The notes below the pieces were generated by a model that had not been told where the DNA came from, made no database searches, and saw only the letters and a program-made list of their open reading frames with translations. From Seminavis robusta (Eukaryota; Bacillariophyta; Bacillariophyceae; Naviculales; Naviculaceae), in contig CAICTM010000004.1 in the NCBI GenBank assembly GCA_903772945.1, positions 1-64,000 of the forward strand: a stretch of DNA of 64,000 nucleotides, read 5' to 3'. The translations under genes were made by a program, and so were the position numbers. Positions 1 to 10,726 of the stretch are shown in pieces; within the stretch, counting starts at the first letter, position 1; every line of letters begins with the position of its first letter.

Positions 1-2282
1 GGAAGCTTGTTATCTGTTATTTTCGTTGAAGAGTACTTTTCTATAGGAATCCATCAACGTCATCACGGAAAACACACATCCCTTTCCTCTCTTTATCTCT
101 CATTCAAGCCCTCATTCAAGCCCTCCGGTTGACAGGATCGAACCTCCTCTATCTCCTCAGCACCTCCCCTTAAAGCGACTATCAACGCGGCGTTCTCCGG
201 TTCAATTAGAAAGCCATCCCAATTGAAATCTACGAGATCGGGCGGGTTTCTATTCCGACCGCCGACGGCCAAGTTGGAAGAAATTGAACACAAGAAGAAG
301 TCACGCGTTTTCTGCAGTTCAGAATAGAAGAGAAACAAAATCATTTGTTACTTTCTGTTCTCTCACTGCCGACGGCCCAAGAAATCCATTGTCGGCCGAT
401 CTTTTTCGAACGACCGAACAACACACAAAACAGGCTCCGGTTAACCTTACCCCTTAAGGCAACTGACTCATTCGAATCTTCAATCGCAATCGATCTTATC
501 GAATCGAACCGAATCCAAGACCCGCTACTCCGTGAATCATCGATCTTCCCACGAACGTACCTCCCCTCCGATACGCAGCCTACTGTCATCAAAAAGGACT
601 TCACGAGATACCTGCAGTGACCACGGAGAAGAGAATTACACCTGTATTCTTACTTTCTCACTGGCCACTAGTGGTTTCTCCCGACGTCCTTGTGGCACTG
701 ATACCTCCTGCTACTGTTACCACTCCCCCATTGATATCTATCTCCTCTCCAGAGGAACAACAAACAACAACAGATTCCTGTAAGACTTGAGTTCTGCTAT
801 CTCCAGGCCGGCTGCTTTCTTGGTTGGTTTACAGCCCCCCCTGTGGATATCCACTCCTCTCCAAAGGACCTACCCCCACAAGAACAACAAAAGTTCCCCT
901 CTAGTACCACATATAGATTGTGCAACACCCCCTTATTGAACCACCACCTCTCTGCTCCTTCACCTTGACTCTCCTACTGAGTTTGTCTGACTCCAAAGGA
1001 TGAGCCCCAGACAGAACTGCAGCGTGGTTTGGCTCAGATATCAACCACCGCCTGACCCTATTACCTCTCTAGCTGATTGTTGACGTGACTCCTCAGTCTT
1101 TGTCCATTCACTGAATCGAGTACCCTCACAATCTTGGCTTGACTCTCTGCGAAGTCTGTGGTGGCCTTCACCAGATTGAGTACCAGCCTTTGAGACAACA
1201 CAGTGTCAACCAGTAACACAGCCCATCAACGATCCACCAACAACACCCCTTGATCCCCCCACCACTGCCTCTACTGGCTATAGCGTGACTTCTCCAGTTT
1301 TCCCTGAAAGAATCCCTATCAGCCTTTGGCTTTGATCCCTTCCTTTTTCAGTTTGTGGTAACTGTACTAGATTGGGACCCAGCCTCTGAACCAGTGGCCA
1401 TCCCCACCCAACAGCTTTGATCCATACCCTGATTGCCAGTGCCCCAGAGCATTGGCCTCCTTGAATAGATTCCTTCGAATTAATCTTCCTCCCCACCTCA
1501 CAAGCAATCCCTGTGCTTGAGTTGCAGCAACGACCCGACAGTCAACATTACACGATCCAACAACCTTCCCATCCACCAACCATCATGCCTACCACAGCAA
1601 ACACACCCCACCCTCCTCCCTCCAGCATCATGCCATCTACAGCCCACAACCACCCCTCCAACATCCACCCCACAACCCCTCCTACAGTCCACACCGCCCC
1701 AGCAGACACTGTGCCTCCCCTTTGGGAGCCACTGTCTGCCAGTGCGTCACTTGGCCCTATCGCATGGCTCTTTGTCGGCTTCTGCCTGACATTGTTCGCC
1801 CACTGGATAGGTCATACCCTGCAATGGTCCAGTCTTAGGTGCGCCACCGCCTATGGACTCTGCTGGCATCTTGCCCTGCACGACAAGGCAATGGCCACAG
1901 CATGGGACCTGATCACTCAGACGCACCTGTGGTGGAGGTGGATCGACGATGACTGTTGTCGATCAGCGCCCTTCTAATAGGTTAAATCCTGGCTAGGCCA
2001 CCGCGCTCCAGGTCATGATGGGAAGATGCACACTTCCGTTGTAAGTAGAGCTGTAGGGACCTGCCCCTTGTTCATGGGGCGGAGGTGAACGGCAGTGAGA
2101 CTATAGGATAGTGTAGCCGTGCTACTATGAGGCATATCCTCCTTCAGTGTTGATGCTTGGTGTGCACCGTGAATCTTCCTATCGTGCAATTCATCAATGG
2201 TATACGACTCAGCTATTTGGGCCCTCGGGCTCAACTATTGCCAGCGTAGAAAAAGGTCCTCCGGACCCAATAGGTTGTTAAC
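1..2282. other. Gene-poor left end, pyrimidine-rich on the plus strand
   Basis: I see no gene here that I can support. The plus strand is markedly C/T-rich and full of short CCACC/CACC words, which opens several frames without giving domain-like protein. The longest, about 1513-1977 plus, is a Pro/Thr/His-rich stretch followed by a Trp-rich hydrophobic stretch and resembles nothing I know. The position next to two retroelement remnants suggests this is untranslated or long-decayed transposon sequence. That is inference from context only. Confidence 0.4.
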
Positions 2283-4220
2283 CTAAATAAGTAATTCAAT
2301 ATATATATGGCCTTTAACCCATCGGAACTGAACGTCGATACCCAGTTCCCTGATCTCATCGATAACAGCTCGGCCCTCAACACGGAGGTCAAAGTCTTTG
2401 CTATTGCACTGGGGGTTGAAGAGGGTTTCAAGGGCATTGAGGGCTGCTTGGCCATCACAACCAATCGTAATGCATCCCATAGTGATTTCATGGAGAATAC
2501 AGATGGTGCGCATCACGATGAGTGCCCCAATGATACCTGCCAGTTCACTTCGATGGGAAGAATGGTCACCCGGGGAACCTGGGACAGAGAACTGGCCGTT
2601 GATCCGTCCCTTGTGGTCGGCTCCTTCAAGGACGAAAGCTGCAGTGCCAAAGGAATCTTTGTAGGAGCCGTCGCTAACCTGAATGCCGGAGCCAGTCAAG
2701 ATGGATTTCGCAATCTGGGAGCCATCATCGGTAAAGCGAAGGTGTCCTAGCGCCCATTGGTCTGACTGTGGAAGCTGATCCAGGGCATCTTGGAGGGATT
2801 GGGAGCACAGGGGTGGTGGCTGGTCCGAGGCAGATGTCGTCACTGTTGAATCGTCACTGTCGGAGAGTCCAGAGGTGGAGTCGTCACTGTCAGAGTAATT
2901 CATTGGCTCGGAGTCGCACGAGGAGTGGTTGAAGAGTAGGACAAGTTCGGGTTCGTTGGGCGAGGCTTGCACAACGTTACGGACCACTGATGCTGTTCTG
3001 TAACCAATTGATGTGTGGGTAGGTGCCGAGGGGAGACTGGTGATGGGAGTTGAAGCTTCAATGTTGGGTTGATGTGGGACTGTCCATGTGCGAGGAACTG
3101 TGGATCGCCGATAGTGTGCACGGCGTCTGCCAGGGTTGATGCGTTCGTAGGGGGTCCAAAGCAATCCTTCCCTGTGATACAGGGTATCAGTTTCTGGGTT
3201 CCACATCCATGGCCAGAAAGAGATGGGGTCTTCCTTCCAAAGGCCGGGTATAAGGTGGGGCCGAATGCGTAGATTCTGTGGGCTGCCGTATTGCTCAATG
3301 AGACACTCTCTTAAGGCACCCTGCCAGACGAGAGTCAACGACGGGGGTAGAGACTTGGGTTGACGGGGCCATTCCATTCGGTGAAGGTGGGGTTCGACTT
3401 TGGTTCCGTTGAAGGATTGGGTGCGAAGTTGTTTGCCATCCGCTGTGGCAATATCTGCCACGGTGATGACATTCAGGAACATTCGCATGACATTCAGCTG
3501 CTTGAGAGTGTGGGCACTGTATCCGTGCTGAGAGAAAAGATCCATCAGGAATCGGTCATTGGTGCGCTGTGTGGTGAATCTAGCAGTGGTGTCCTCCATA
3601 GTAATGCCAAAATCATCCATTGACTTCCACAAAGTTTTCATCCAACAGTCGGTGGTGGAGGATTCGAAGGCTGTGTAGGGATGCTCTGTGAGCTGTCTGT
3701 TGGTTCCAAGCTCCATTCGGAGTTGTTCCATTTCCATCTCGAGGAGCTGACCAGTGGTATCTGTGTAGGTAAGTTTGTCCCATACAGTTTGGATGTGCGT
3801 GAATTCTTGCCTGAGCCAGGGATGGATTTCCCCCAAGCCCTGATACTTCTGGGGTGCAAACAGGACAACACGGGGGAAGTTCCGGGAAATGCCACACTTT
3901 GGAAGTACCGTTTGCCAGAGGGGTCCGATGACCTCATCCCACTCCGAAAGGGACAGCCGGATGGCTTTCATGGGGTAGTCCAAAGTTTTTTGGATGGTGG
4001 ATTTGGTGACCAGCCACACATCGTTCTTCAGAAATCGTCCACTAGTGCGCACTTTGTTGGTAAAGGCATCCACCCGTTGTTTCAAGTAGGAGACTTGTTG
4101 GGTCGAGTTTCCATCAGGTGCGGGCCAGAAGCCAAGCCACTTTTCTGCCTCCGTAGGCTCTTTTCGGGACATTGGCTTGCGTCCGCCGTCCTTGTCACGG
4201 ACCCACAGTTCGCCTGGCAA
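2283..4220 (-). mobile_element. LINE-type retrotransposon fragment: region downstream of RT plus RNase H
   Basis: This is an open frame of about 645 codons on the minus strand. The last 160 codons look like an RNase H domain of the kind carried by non-LTR retrotransposons: a first Asp in VSDGSYKDSFG, a Glu in SHRSELAGIIGAL, a second Asp in GCDGQAALNALE, and a final FRWVKGH. The frame stops straight after VKGH, where the last catalytic Asp is expected, at an AT-rich run near 2290-2305, so the domain is cut short. The 480 codons before it contain WLGFWPAPDG and a Ser/Asp-rich linker, but no RT palm motifs, so the 5' part of the element is missing. The 5' edge abuts Ty3/gypsy sequence at about 4220. 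It is almost certainly a dead, truncated copy. The family call rests on motif recognition, not alignment. Confidence 0.7.
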
Positions 4221-5474
4221 GTCCGCAATGGAACGGTAGATGAAGATATCTCACTAACTAGTAAACAAGAATTGTTTGCAACTGATGAACTCTATGGCAA
4301 ATTAGATGATTGCCTAGAAGCTGCTCAACTAGACTCTGATAATCTATTTAGCATCGTTAACCTCGTCCGTGGCCAACCACCTCGTAAACGTCGCAAGACA
4401 AGAGACCTCAAACCCATCGTCTATGTTAGATTTAACAGACGAGAAAAAGGGAAACCAAAACCCGTTACACTCCACTGCTTACTGGATACAGGAGCATCCG
4501 GATCCTTGATTGCTCAAACTCATGCTAAGAAATTACGCATGAAGGATCTTGGGGGCGTCAAGACAATGTGGACTACCCCTGCAGGAGAATTAAACACCAG
4601 CACGAAGTGTAAAGGTGCATTTATGATTCCTGAATTCCACGATGATAGATTTATCGAATGGGATTTACACGTCACCAAGAGCTTGGGGGCGTATGACATG
4701 ATCATAGGTCGAGACATTCTCTCCGACTTAGGATTTAAGTTCGATTTCACTACCATGTCAGTGGAGTGGGACGGCATATCTATTCCTATGAAAGATAGCG
4801 ATACCAACGAAGAAGAGAACTTCTTCATTCCTGATCCTACAGCTGTCAGCGACAGTGCAGATCGTCTCAAGAGGACTCTTGACGCGAAATACGAACGACC
4901 TGACTTAAGGCAGATATGCCAGAGTCAAAACCAGGTAAATAAGGAAGAGCAGGAACCGCTTCATGCCTTATTGACCAAGTGCTCCGACCAATTCGAAGGT
5001 ACTTTAGGAAAGCGACAAATGGACGACTACGAAGTAGAACTTCGTCCTGACACTAAACCCTATCACGCTAGGGCTTATCCTACTCCACGTGTCCATACCA
5101 ACACTCTTAAAACAGAGGTCGAACGTCTCTGCGACGCAGGAGCACTTAAGAAGGTAAACCGTTCCGAGTGGATGGCACCAACATTTATCATTCCCAAAAA
5201 GAATGGATCTATACGGTTCATCTCTGACGTCCGGGAACTGAACAGAAGGATTGAGCAAAAACCTTGTCCGATCCCAAGGATACAAGACATGCTACTGAAT
5301 CTAGACGGATTCAGGAAATACGAGTACCAGCGAGTACCGATGGGCATATGCAATAGTCCCGACATCTTCCAAAGGAAGATGGGAACAATCATGCACGACT
5401 TGGAAAACGTCCGTGCATACATTGATGATCAACTCATCCTACCTAACGGCGATCTAGTGGATCACGTTGAATAG
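4221..5474 (+). pseudogene. Ty3/gypsy retrotransposon protease-reverse transcriptase remnant
   Basis: An open frame from about 4221 carries an aspartic-protease core (LLDTGASGSLI, followed by YDMIIGRDILSDLGF) and then a gypsy-type reverse transcriptase (LKKVNRSEWMAPTFIIPKKN, FISDVRELN, RVPMGICNSPDIFQ, and YIDDQLIL for the YIDD box). Between LNLDGF and KYEYQRVPMG the RT lacks roughly 35-40 residues, the block that normally holds the first catalytic Asp, so the enzyme cannot work. A TAG stop ends the frame at 5474, but RT sequence continues in frame (LDEVLLKAS) and on in other frames to about 5700, with a further TGA near 5580. The 5' part (gag) is gone, replaced by the LINE fragment. The frame upstream of 4221 is only the reverse complement of that LINE. 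Confidence 0.85.
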
Positions 5475-5696
5475 TTAGATGAAGTTCTCCTAAAGGCTTC
5501 GAGAAGCCGGACTTAAGATCAATGCTACCAAGTCCTTCTTCGAAAGAAGAGAACTTGAATATCTAGGCTACTGGATTACTTGAGAAGGAATCCAACCCGT
5601 AACCAAGAAAATAGATGCGATCCAGAATATCGCTCCTCCTACGAACAGGAAGAAACTTGGTAGATTCATTGGACTAGTGAACTACTATCGAGACAT

Positions 5697-6300
5697 ATGG
5701 ATCAGACGATCACATGTACATACAACGTCGGGGATCCCAAGAAAAGGAATCCCTGTCCATTTCATTGCTTGACAATGATTGATCCCGTAACCGAATGGTT
5801 CGAGATTGCCGAGATCTGCTCCAATGCAGCAGACGAAGTAGCCATCGTTCTAGAACAGACGTGGCTCACCCAGTATCCATGGCCTGCTGAGGTTATCATG
5901 AATAGAGAACATGAGTTCCGCGCAGAAGTTGAGAAGACTCTCCGGGATGAATATGGACTTCGTCGCAAGTTCATTACCACACGTGTTCAATCGTGACGCG
6001 ATTCACAACGTCCGTTTCGAAGTAAACTGGAAACACATCAAAGAACGTCGCCAACGACTCATCCAGAAAAACAATGATAAGGAAAACGCGACGCGTGTCC
6101 CTCATCAATACAATGTCAACGATACTGTGAGGTTTCAACAGTATCAGCACCGCAAGTACGGTCAGCCAAAGTACAAAGGTCCTTACAATATAGACCGAGT
6201 CAATAACAATGGCACTGTACGGCTCCGACATGCTACCGCCAATGGCGGCACAGTCTACCAGACTTGGAACATAAGGTATTTACACCCATACAAGGCCTGA
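5697..6300 (+). pseudogene. Ty3/gypsy integrase remnant (core and C-terminal parts, frameshifted)
   Basis: Two overlapping frames belong to one integrase. The first (about 5730-5993) has part of the catalytic core: FHCLTMIDPVTEWFEI with the central Asp, then TQYPWPAEVIMNREHEF, where the usual second Asp region has decayed to N/R. The second (about 5990-6300) has the C-terminal DNA-binding part: YNVNDTVRFQQYQ, YKGPYNIDRV and WNIRYLHPYKA at the end. RNase H, the integrase zinc-binding domain and much of the core are missing between 5690 and 5730, so the element suffered a second internal deletion. It is non-functional. The order protease, RT, integrase fixes the Ty3/gypsy assignment. Confidence 0.8.
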
Positions 6301-6433
6301 TCCCCTTGTAGGATTGCCATCGTGCGACGCACATGTCTACATCCAATCTCCGGAGAGTGCCCCGCACTTTAATTCATATGTTCTCCTTGTCCGACTGATG
6401 TCGTGCCTTCTGTGACCCCTGTCAGGGGGCGAA

Positions 6434-6860
6434 TGCAATACACGGCTCTTAGCCTTATTCGCGACTCGATCCTAGATAAGGCTTGAGTTCGACTCATGAC
6501 TGAGTCTCTCGTGAATAGTTATTGAGACAGGGTTCTCAATGACCGCTCTAGTCATACTAGGTTGATGATGAAACATCGCTCTAGATATTTAGCCAGCGTG
6601 GAGTACTTCCACGCTACTAGATCCATGCTAGACGAATCTTCCACGCGTTCCGTTTTAGGATCGTGGAGATACGTAGGATTACTACCGCAACCTACTCTAT
6701 CACACTTTATAGTCTCCCGCGGGAGACCAGATCTACGATCCTTTGATGGTGATCTCTCTCGTTGATTAGTTTTCATAGCTTTCTAATCTCTCTCATAACT
6801 TTCATTCTCTCAAACTCAAAACACTCGAAAGATCTTTACACTAGCTTTTAGCGTAGTGCA
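6434..6860 (+). repeat. Candidate 3' LTR of the Ty3/gypsy element
   Basis: About 130 bp after the integrase stop there is a purine-rich stretch (CAGGGGGCGAA, 6423-6433) followed by TG, and the following non-coding segment can be closed at TGCA (6857-6860), giving TG...CA ends and a length of about 427 bp. Position, length and the purine tract fit a 3' LTR. The 5' LTR is not in the window, so the boundaries cannot be checked by comparison and are provisional. Confidence 0.4.
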
Positions 6861-7007
6861 AGTGCTTTGAGGGCAAGCCAGAAGACCATGTGTTCCACTC
6901 CCACTAGCTAGCTAGCTTGGTGGTTGGGCCCCAAGGGGCCCAATCTTTATGGTCAGAGCCCCCTGCGGGGGCTCAACCTCTATAGTACTAGCTTAAAAAA
7001 TTTTCAT
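6859..7007 (+). repeat. Upstream copy of a ~150-bp direct repeat (3' end of the transposase element)
   Basis: This segment is nearly identical to 10579-10726 at the 3' end of the transposase-like gene. It starts in the codons for CFEGKPEDHVFHSH and their TAG stop, runs through a CTAGCTAG stretch and two GC-rich palindromes (TTGGGCCCCAAGGGGCCCAA and AGCCCCCTGCGGGGGCT) and ends at TTAAAAAATTTTCAT. Identity stops on both sides, so it is the surviving 3' tail of a second copy of the same element, cut at its left edge next to the gypsy LTR. Differences from the other copy are scattered single bases and a short change after the first palindrome. Confidence 0.85.
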
Positions 7008-7190
7008 GAGACGGTAGTTCGCATAACAGAACCTCAAAGGATTGGTACAGAAAGTACAGCGGGACCGCCGTGCCGACATCAGCCCATCTGTACACTACCG
7101 CCGTAGAATCGCTGTAGAGCCACTAGCCAATCAAACGTTCGATAGCCGACTGACGTCACAGCCGACTGACGTCAGTCGTGCATTTCGCAT

Positions 7191-7218
7191 CTATTTATTT
7201 ATTTATTTATTTATTTAT
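7191..7218. repeat. (TTTA)n microsatellite
   Basis: About seven units of a TTTA tetranucleotide lie upstream of the transposase-like gene. Just before it, at about 7148-7172, the word GCCGACTGACGTCA occurs twice in a row. Confidence 0.9.
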
Positions 7219-7363
7219 CTCTGTGTCAGCTCGATCAGTCTCGTCGTGTTGCTTTCGTGTTGTTTTCGAAAGACCGACGGAGCATGCATCCAGAGGATTT
7301 CGAATTTCGAATTTGAGTGAGATAGTGAAGCAAGACAATAAAACCGAGGTCATCCCTTCCGTA

Positions 7364-7440
7364 TTCAGTAGCCGCAGAGGTACTTCGCAGAGGTGTACTT
7401 ACCGCATTCAGTAGCCGCAGATTCAGTAGCCGCAGAGGTA
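7364..7440. repeat. Short imperfect tandem repeats (ATTCAGTAGCCGCAGA)
   Basis: The word ATTCAGTAGCCGCAGA occurs three times, interleaved with CAGAGGTAC and TACTTACCGC words, in the 80 bp before the transposase-like gene. It may be part of the 5' end of that element. No function can be read from it. Confidence 0.75.
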
Positions 7441-7490
7441 CTCACCGCAGCCGAGGACATAGCCGCTTTCATCGCAATCCTCCGAAGACG

Positions 7491-10400
7491 ATGAGTGCGA
7501 GTACGAAAGAGGCGCCGGCTGGTATCGACCACTACATCCGGAACCTGTACTCCAGTGGACGGTTCCCCAAGGTGGACGGCAACGGCATGGTGTTCTTGGC
7601 GGCTGTTGGCAAGACAGGACGTGCCTCTGTGAAAGCAAGGACTCCTCTAGTGGTGGGGAAATTGGATCGGCATCTGCAGAGTTAACTTATTAATTACACT
7701 TTCCCCGAAGGGATTATGTTCTACGTTTAGATTTGAAAACGGTATATGCAAGCCTCTTGCTAGGGCTTGCGTTTAACCGTTTGTGGGTATAGAAAAGGAT
7801 ATATGAGATGCATCTTGACATGGAAGTGTTTGTGTTTTCTGTGGGTGCGATATGGCGCCCTTTTTTGGATCGGCATCTGCAGAACCATTTCCCGCAGGGA
7901 CCAGTCCACGGAGTCACATCCCCTGTTATGAGAGCCCTTGCAAGGAAGGACGAAGCTGCAGGCCAGTCCCAAATTATAAGTTTCTTTAAACCCGGGAAGG
8001 TCGTCGACAAGCCATGGAAGGCAAAGGAACAGTCTCTAGCAGCCATGGAATTCGAGATCCCAGCTTTCACTCAAATTTTCTTCTTCATGCCTGAGATATT
8101 TGACCGCAGCATCCTGGAAAAGCATTCAAGGTACAAGTGCATCGACCCAACGACAGGCAAAGAGACCAGTGGACTCAAGACTCCATGCCCCCATTGTGGC
8201 ACCAATGAGCATGTGTCTTTGGTTGTGAGAAGTGGCCTGAAGCAAGGCCAACACAGAACAGTTGCTTGCTTCAGGGGTCGCATCCCAATCTACTGCTTTA
8301 TCTACAAGTGTGACAATAATCAATGCAGTGGTGGAAAGGAATCCCCTGATAGTGTGGAGAAGGTGTCAACCCACACATTCCATGGCTACAGCCCACTGGT
8401 TTACCAACAGTACCCGGCAGAGTTGAGAGCCAAATATGCAAACTACATCTACACTGAGGCTGGAGATGGCGCTAGAGGGTCCACCTTGTTCACCAAGGCT
8501 CTTGCATCCGAAGTGCTGCGGGATGACAACAACTTCTCTGAGCTAGCAAGGCAAATGGCAACAGCTCACTCCAGAGCCAGGGATCAGGCCATCTCCGAAT
8601 ATGTGGCCTTCCTCAAATCCCAGGGAGGTGAAGGCTGGCCTGACTTCAATGTCAGCAACTTTGACAAGCTGTTGGCCCCACCAAAGTTGACAGTCATTCT
8701 TAGGATTTTCCACGCGGCCTTTGATCTAGTCTTTCCCTATTTGAAGGCCGATCTATTCAATAGAGTACCTGGCAGAACCATCGCCATGGATGCCACCTTC
8801 AAGTTCCTTTCCAAAACCAAGAATGACAAGGGGTCATCAGAGGAGACTAAGTGCCTTCACATAGTCTATGGCCAGTACGGTTATTTGATGACATGGGGCT
8901 TCTCTGGCCCTGAGAATGATGAGTGCTTCCAAAGGCTGCTGTGGCATCTCAGGAAGAGGTGTGAGAGGCTTGGGCAAGAGCATGTGGATGCTGTCAGAGC
9001 TAGCTACAGTGACACCTGCTGCCAGGGCCTGCAGGACCCAACAACCCACTGGATCACCAAGATCTTCCCAAACTGCAAGAGAGCACCCCATAAAGACTTG
9101 TTCCATGCAGGCAAGAAGCTCACGGATGCAACCCAGCCCCTGCATGAGCTGTCGCCAGTATTCAACCAACTGGTGACCTCATCACTGCTCAAGTTTGACC
9201 AGTCCTCAGTAAATCACGTGGTGAAATATTACCTGAAGAACACCAAGCAGAACTTGGCATTGGAGTTGGCCAGAGAGCAGATGATGAAGCTCAAAGTTTG
9301 GAGGAACAAGGTCAAGAACTACGCTCCACCGAGAGACAAGGTGGAGACCGACCTCAGAGAAGCCTATGCAACAATAGAGACGGAGGATTTCAAGCTCAAA
9401 CATGCTAAATCGTTGGAGGGCGAAGGTTACCTCCCACTATTGTTGTCGGCCAAGCGAGGTGTAAGGCTCGGAACTGAGAACGAACTGAAGAACCTGCTGC
9501 TCCATGTCAAGAAGGGGTGCTGTGAAGATCCATTCCCCCTTGAGGACATCAACGTCGCTGTGGATCCACATGATAACTTTACTGACTTTGTCAGAGACAG
9601 GGGGACCTCCCAGGGGGAAAGCTTCCACAGACTGCTCAATCAACTGGTGAATGAATTGACCATCCAAGGCGCAGAGCTAGGTCACAAGAAGCTGTGGCTG
9701 AGAGGCACCCGGTTCAACCTAGCCAAAGATTTGCTGCTCCAGAAACTGCTGAAAATCGAGAAGGTTAGAACCATGGACTGGTACATCCACCGGGCACTCC
9801 TGGAGCAACACCCCAAGCTTTCAATCTATCAGGGCTACGTCTTCCCCAAGAAGGTCGACGAAAGCCACAATGAGCCTATTGGGATTGACTATGGCAGATG
9901 CAAGGACTGGCAGACAGTCAACCAACAGATTGACACCCTCATCCAGACTGCATCTGCAGTGTCTCCAGTGCCCCCACCAGCCATCGAAGTTGAGTCCATT
10001 GCTTCAGTGGTCAATCCAGCCACGCCTCCTGGGATCAGGCTGCCAGGAGACAGCAGGACAACACCACGATCTGCCAGCCCCACCATGCACGGCCCTCAGA
10101 ACAATAGGAGCAGGAACCAGAGCCCCATGTCCCTCTATCAGGTCAGTGTTGTCAACCAGTGGTTGGATCCTTCAAAAAAACTGAGTGCCAAGCAGAAAGA
10201 AGTCTTTGATAACTCAGTCGAGCACGCAATCGAGCACTATGGTAGCGCCGCCAACACGGACAATGTTGCCGTGCTCGCTGCGGAATCATTCGATCGAATG
10301 CACTTCAACATGATGCGACAGGGCAACGCTGGTCTCAGGGGTAGGCTGAGGCCCCAGCATGCCAAAGCTTTGCTCAGAGAGGGGGGTCAGCTGGTTCAGA

Positions 10401-10624
10401 TGGCCGCCATCAATCAACATGCCGCTGGCAAGAGAAAGGCTGCTCCATAGCAAGGCGGTCTGACCAAAGCCAAGCTGTTGGACTCCTCCACAAGCTTCAC
10501 AGACATGAAGAATTGGGCCAGGGTCCTGGGAAAGTCCATCCAAAAGACAAAGCCGAAGATGCGGGAGGTTCTGCTGCAGTGTTTTGAGGGCAAGCCAGAA
10601 GGCCATGTGTTCCACTCCCACTAG
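7491..10624 (+). pseudogene. DDE-transposase-like gene with N-terminal zinc ribbon, interrupted twice
   Basis: The original frame appears to start at ATG 7491 (MSASTKEAPAG) and to continue, after removal of the insertion at 7681-7883, into the long frame ending at 10450. Features: a zinc ribbon with CPHC about 60 bp-equivalents after position 8160 and a later YKCDNNQC; then Asp-bearing motifs spaced like a DDE/RNase H-fold transposase (AMDATFKFLSKT, SYSDTCCQG, HKDLFHAGKKL) and a late GTSQGESFHRLLNQL carrying a candidate Glu. This resembles zinc-ribbon plus DDE transposases of the DUF6729 kind, though I could not check that. After the TAG at 10448-10450 the same frame stays open for 57 more codons to a TAG at 10622-10624, and those last codons are preserved in the second element copy at 6859, so the first TAG is probably a later nonsense change. 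Without the 184-bp insertion's removal, translation could restart only at ATG 7808 inside the insertion. Confidence 0.6.
7662..7883 (+). mobile_element. 184-bp insertion with 19-bp target-site duplication
   Basis: TTGGATCGGCATCTGCAGA occurs at 7662-7680 and again, identically, at 7865-7883, with 184 bp between (7681-7864). Upstream the coding frame reads ...GKLDRHLQ and downstream it resumes DRHLQNHFPQG, so deleting 7681-7883 restores one continuous protein. The long exact duplication is what retroposition (SINE-like or processed RNA) leaves. The insert contains a strong stem-loop at about 7736-7785 (AAACGGT/ACCGTTT outer arms, GCAAGCC/GGCTTGC inner arms) and ends in CCC plus a T-run. It has GT at its left edge and an AG in the right repeat, but splicing there would leave the frame shifted by one base. 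Confidence 0.75.
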
Positions 10625-10726
10625 CTAGCTACCCTGGTGGTTGGGCCCCAAGGGGCCCAATCTTTGTGGTTCTAAGCCCCCTGCGGGGGCTCAACCTTTA
10701 TAGTACTAGCTTAAAAAATTTTCATA
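10579..10726 (+). repeat. Downstream copy of the ~150-bp direct repeat with two GC hairpins
   Basis: This is the partner of 6859-7007. It covers the last 14 codons and final TAG of the transposase-like frame, then TTGGGCCCCAAGGGGCCCAA (perfect palindrome) and AGCCCCCTGCGGGGGCT (near-perfect), ending at TTAAAAAATTTTCAT. The shared end suggests that this is the true 3' boundary of the element. No inverted repeat of this end is visible at the 5' side. Confidence 0.85.

Noticed and set aside
1513-1977. A 154-codon Pro/Thr/His-rich frame
   Set aside because: Composition follows the C/T-rich strand bias, with no domain or support; overlapping frames are equally open.
3681-5474. One 597-codon plus-strand gene
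   Set aside because: Its first 180 codons are the reverse complement of the LINE fragment; only the part after about 4221 is real gypsy sequence.
6904-6960. The palindrome TTGGGCCCCAAGGGGCCCAA as a bacterial-type terminator
   Set aside because: No T-run follows and the setting is a eukaryotic transposon; it is better treated as an element-end hairpin.
7681-7882. The 184-bp insertion as a spliceosomal intron (GT at 7681, AG at 7881-7882)
   Set aside because: Splicing there removes 202 bases and leaves the frame shifted by one; only removal of 203 bases, which is not GT-AG, restores the protein.
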